A stretch of DNA of 6,718 nucleotides, taken from assembly GCA_003154555.1 (NCBI GenBank), contig PMDT01000107.1, forward strand, positions 4,225-10,942, written 5' to 3'. This document shows positions 6,645 through 6,718 of the stretch, piece after piece. Both the position numbers and the translations under genes were made by a program. How positions within the stretch are numbered: position 1 is the stretch's first letter; every line of letters begins with the position of its first letter. This DNA is from Spirochaetaceae bacterium. Its GTDB lineage: Bacteria; Spirochaetota; Spirochaetia; SZUA-6; Fen-1364. A model generated the notes under the pieces. The model was not told the DNA's origin, did not search any database, and saw only the letters and a list, made by a program, of their open reading frames with translations.

Positions 6645-6718
6645 CCGGTCTCTCCCTGCCATCGGGGCGTGCCCGTGATGGCGACGATCTGGCCGAAATA
6701 CATGCGGTGGTAGTCCTT
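6641..6718 (-). CDS. Unidentified protein, C-terminal end only
   Basis: Reading the minus strand from the window edge gives 25 codons without interruption, ending in TGA at 6643-6641. The visible residues are KDYHRMYFGQIVAITG followed by TPRWQGETG. The support for a real gene is the ATGA overlap with the next start, identical in style to the GTGA junction downstream, and the placement of the next gene's Shine-Dalgarno inside it. I do not recognise the family from so short a tail; it does not resemble the C-terminus of either URO-D-family protein downstream. Because it heads the visible part of the minus-strand run, its identity would help assign the substrate of the pair. Confidence 0.6.
   Translation of the reverse strand, partial: KDYHRMYFGQIVAITGTPRWQGETG
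6651..6657 (-). promoter_or_regulatory. Shine-Dalgarno deciding the 6644 start
   Basis: On the minus strand AGGGAGA lies six bases before ATG 6644, which is ideal spacing. It sits downstream of the alternative ATG at 6662, so it can only serve 6644. It lies within the last codons of the upstream gene, typical of translationally coupled operons. Confidence 0.65.

Noticed and set aside
1..6718. CRISPR arrays, tRNA/rRNA genes, insertion sequences, attachment sites or defence systems
   Set aside because: I saw no regularly spaced repeats, terminal inverted repeats, structural RNA signatures, or transposase/nuclease motifs; the window is filled by the genes listed.

Overview
This 6.7 kb window is GC-rich and almost entirely coding. 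It looks like the chromosome of a high-GC bacterium. The gene mix is a branched-chain/aromatic-acid type ABC transporter ATPase, a phenylacetate-CoA ligase, and tandem uroporphyrinogen-decarboxylase (URO-D)-fold proteins of the methyltransferase type. That mix is common in anaerobic, aromatic-degrading or syntrophic Desulfobacterota-like organisms. The taxonomic suggestion is an inference from gene content only. There is no rRNA, tRNA, insertion sequence, CRISPR array or phage gene.

Plus-strand run (1-4417): five tightly packed co-directional genes. (1) The C-terminal two thirds of a LivF-type ABC ATPase, cut by the window edge. (2) A PaaK-type phenylacetate-CoA ligase 12 bp downstream, behind a strong Shine-Dalgarno. 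(3) A divergent Fpg/Nei-family DNA glycosylase that starts at GTG 15 bp later. (4) A DUF1295 (steroid 5-alpha-reductase-like) integral membrane protein whose start overlaps the end of the glycosylase gene. (5) A secreted HExxH zinc metallopeptidase-like protein joined to it by a 4-bp ATGA overlap. The first two plausibly work together: the transporter imports a carboxylic acid, perhaps aromatic, and the ligase activates it to its CoA thioester. The last three have no obvious metabolic link to that pathway and may just share the transcript.

Minus-strand run (6718-4414): the last 25 codons of an unidentified protein, then two consecutive URO-D-family proteins of 377 and 366 aa, each joined to the gene before it by a 4-bp stop/start overlap (ATGA, then GTGA). 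Both keep an HxCG metal-binding motif but differ in the C-terminal segment where corrinoid methyltransferases carry another zinc ligand. They probably form one functional unit, most likely methyl transfer to or from an unknown substrate.

The two runs converge tail to tail, and their stop codons share the palindrome CTAG (4414-4417), with no room for a normal terminator. No stretch over 300 bp lacks a gene; the longest non-coding gap is 15 bp. The points most worth a second look are the glycosylase lacking two canonical Fpg residues, the tandem URO-D-fold pair, and the secreted HELGH protein with a lethal-factor-like downstream glutamate.
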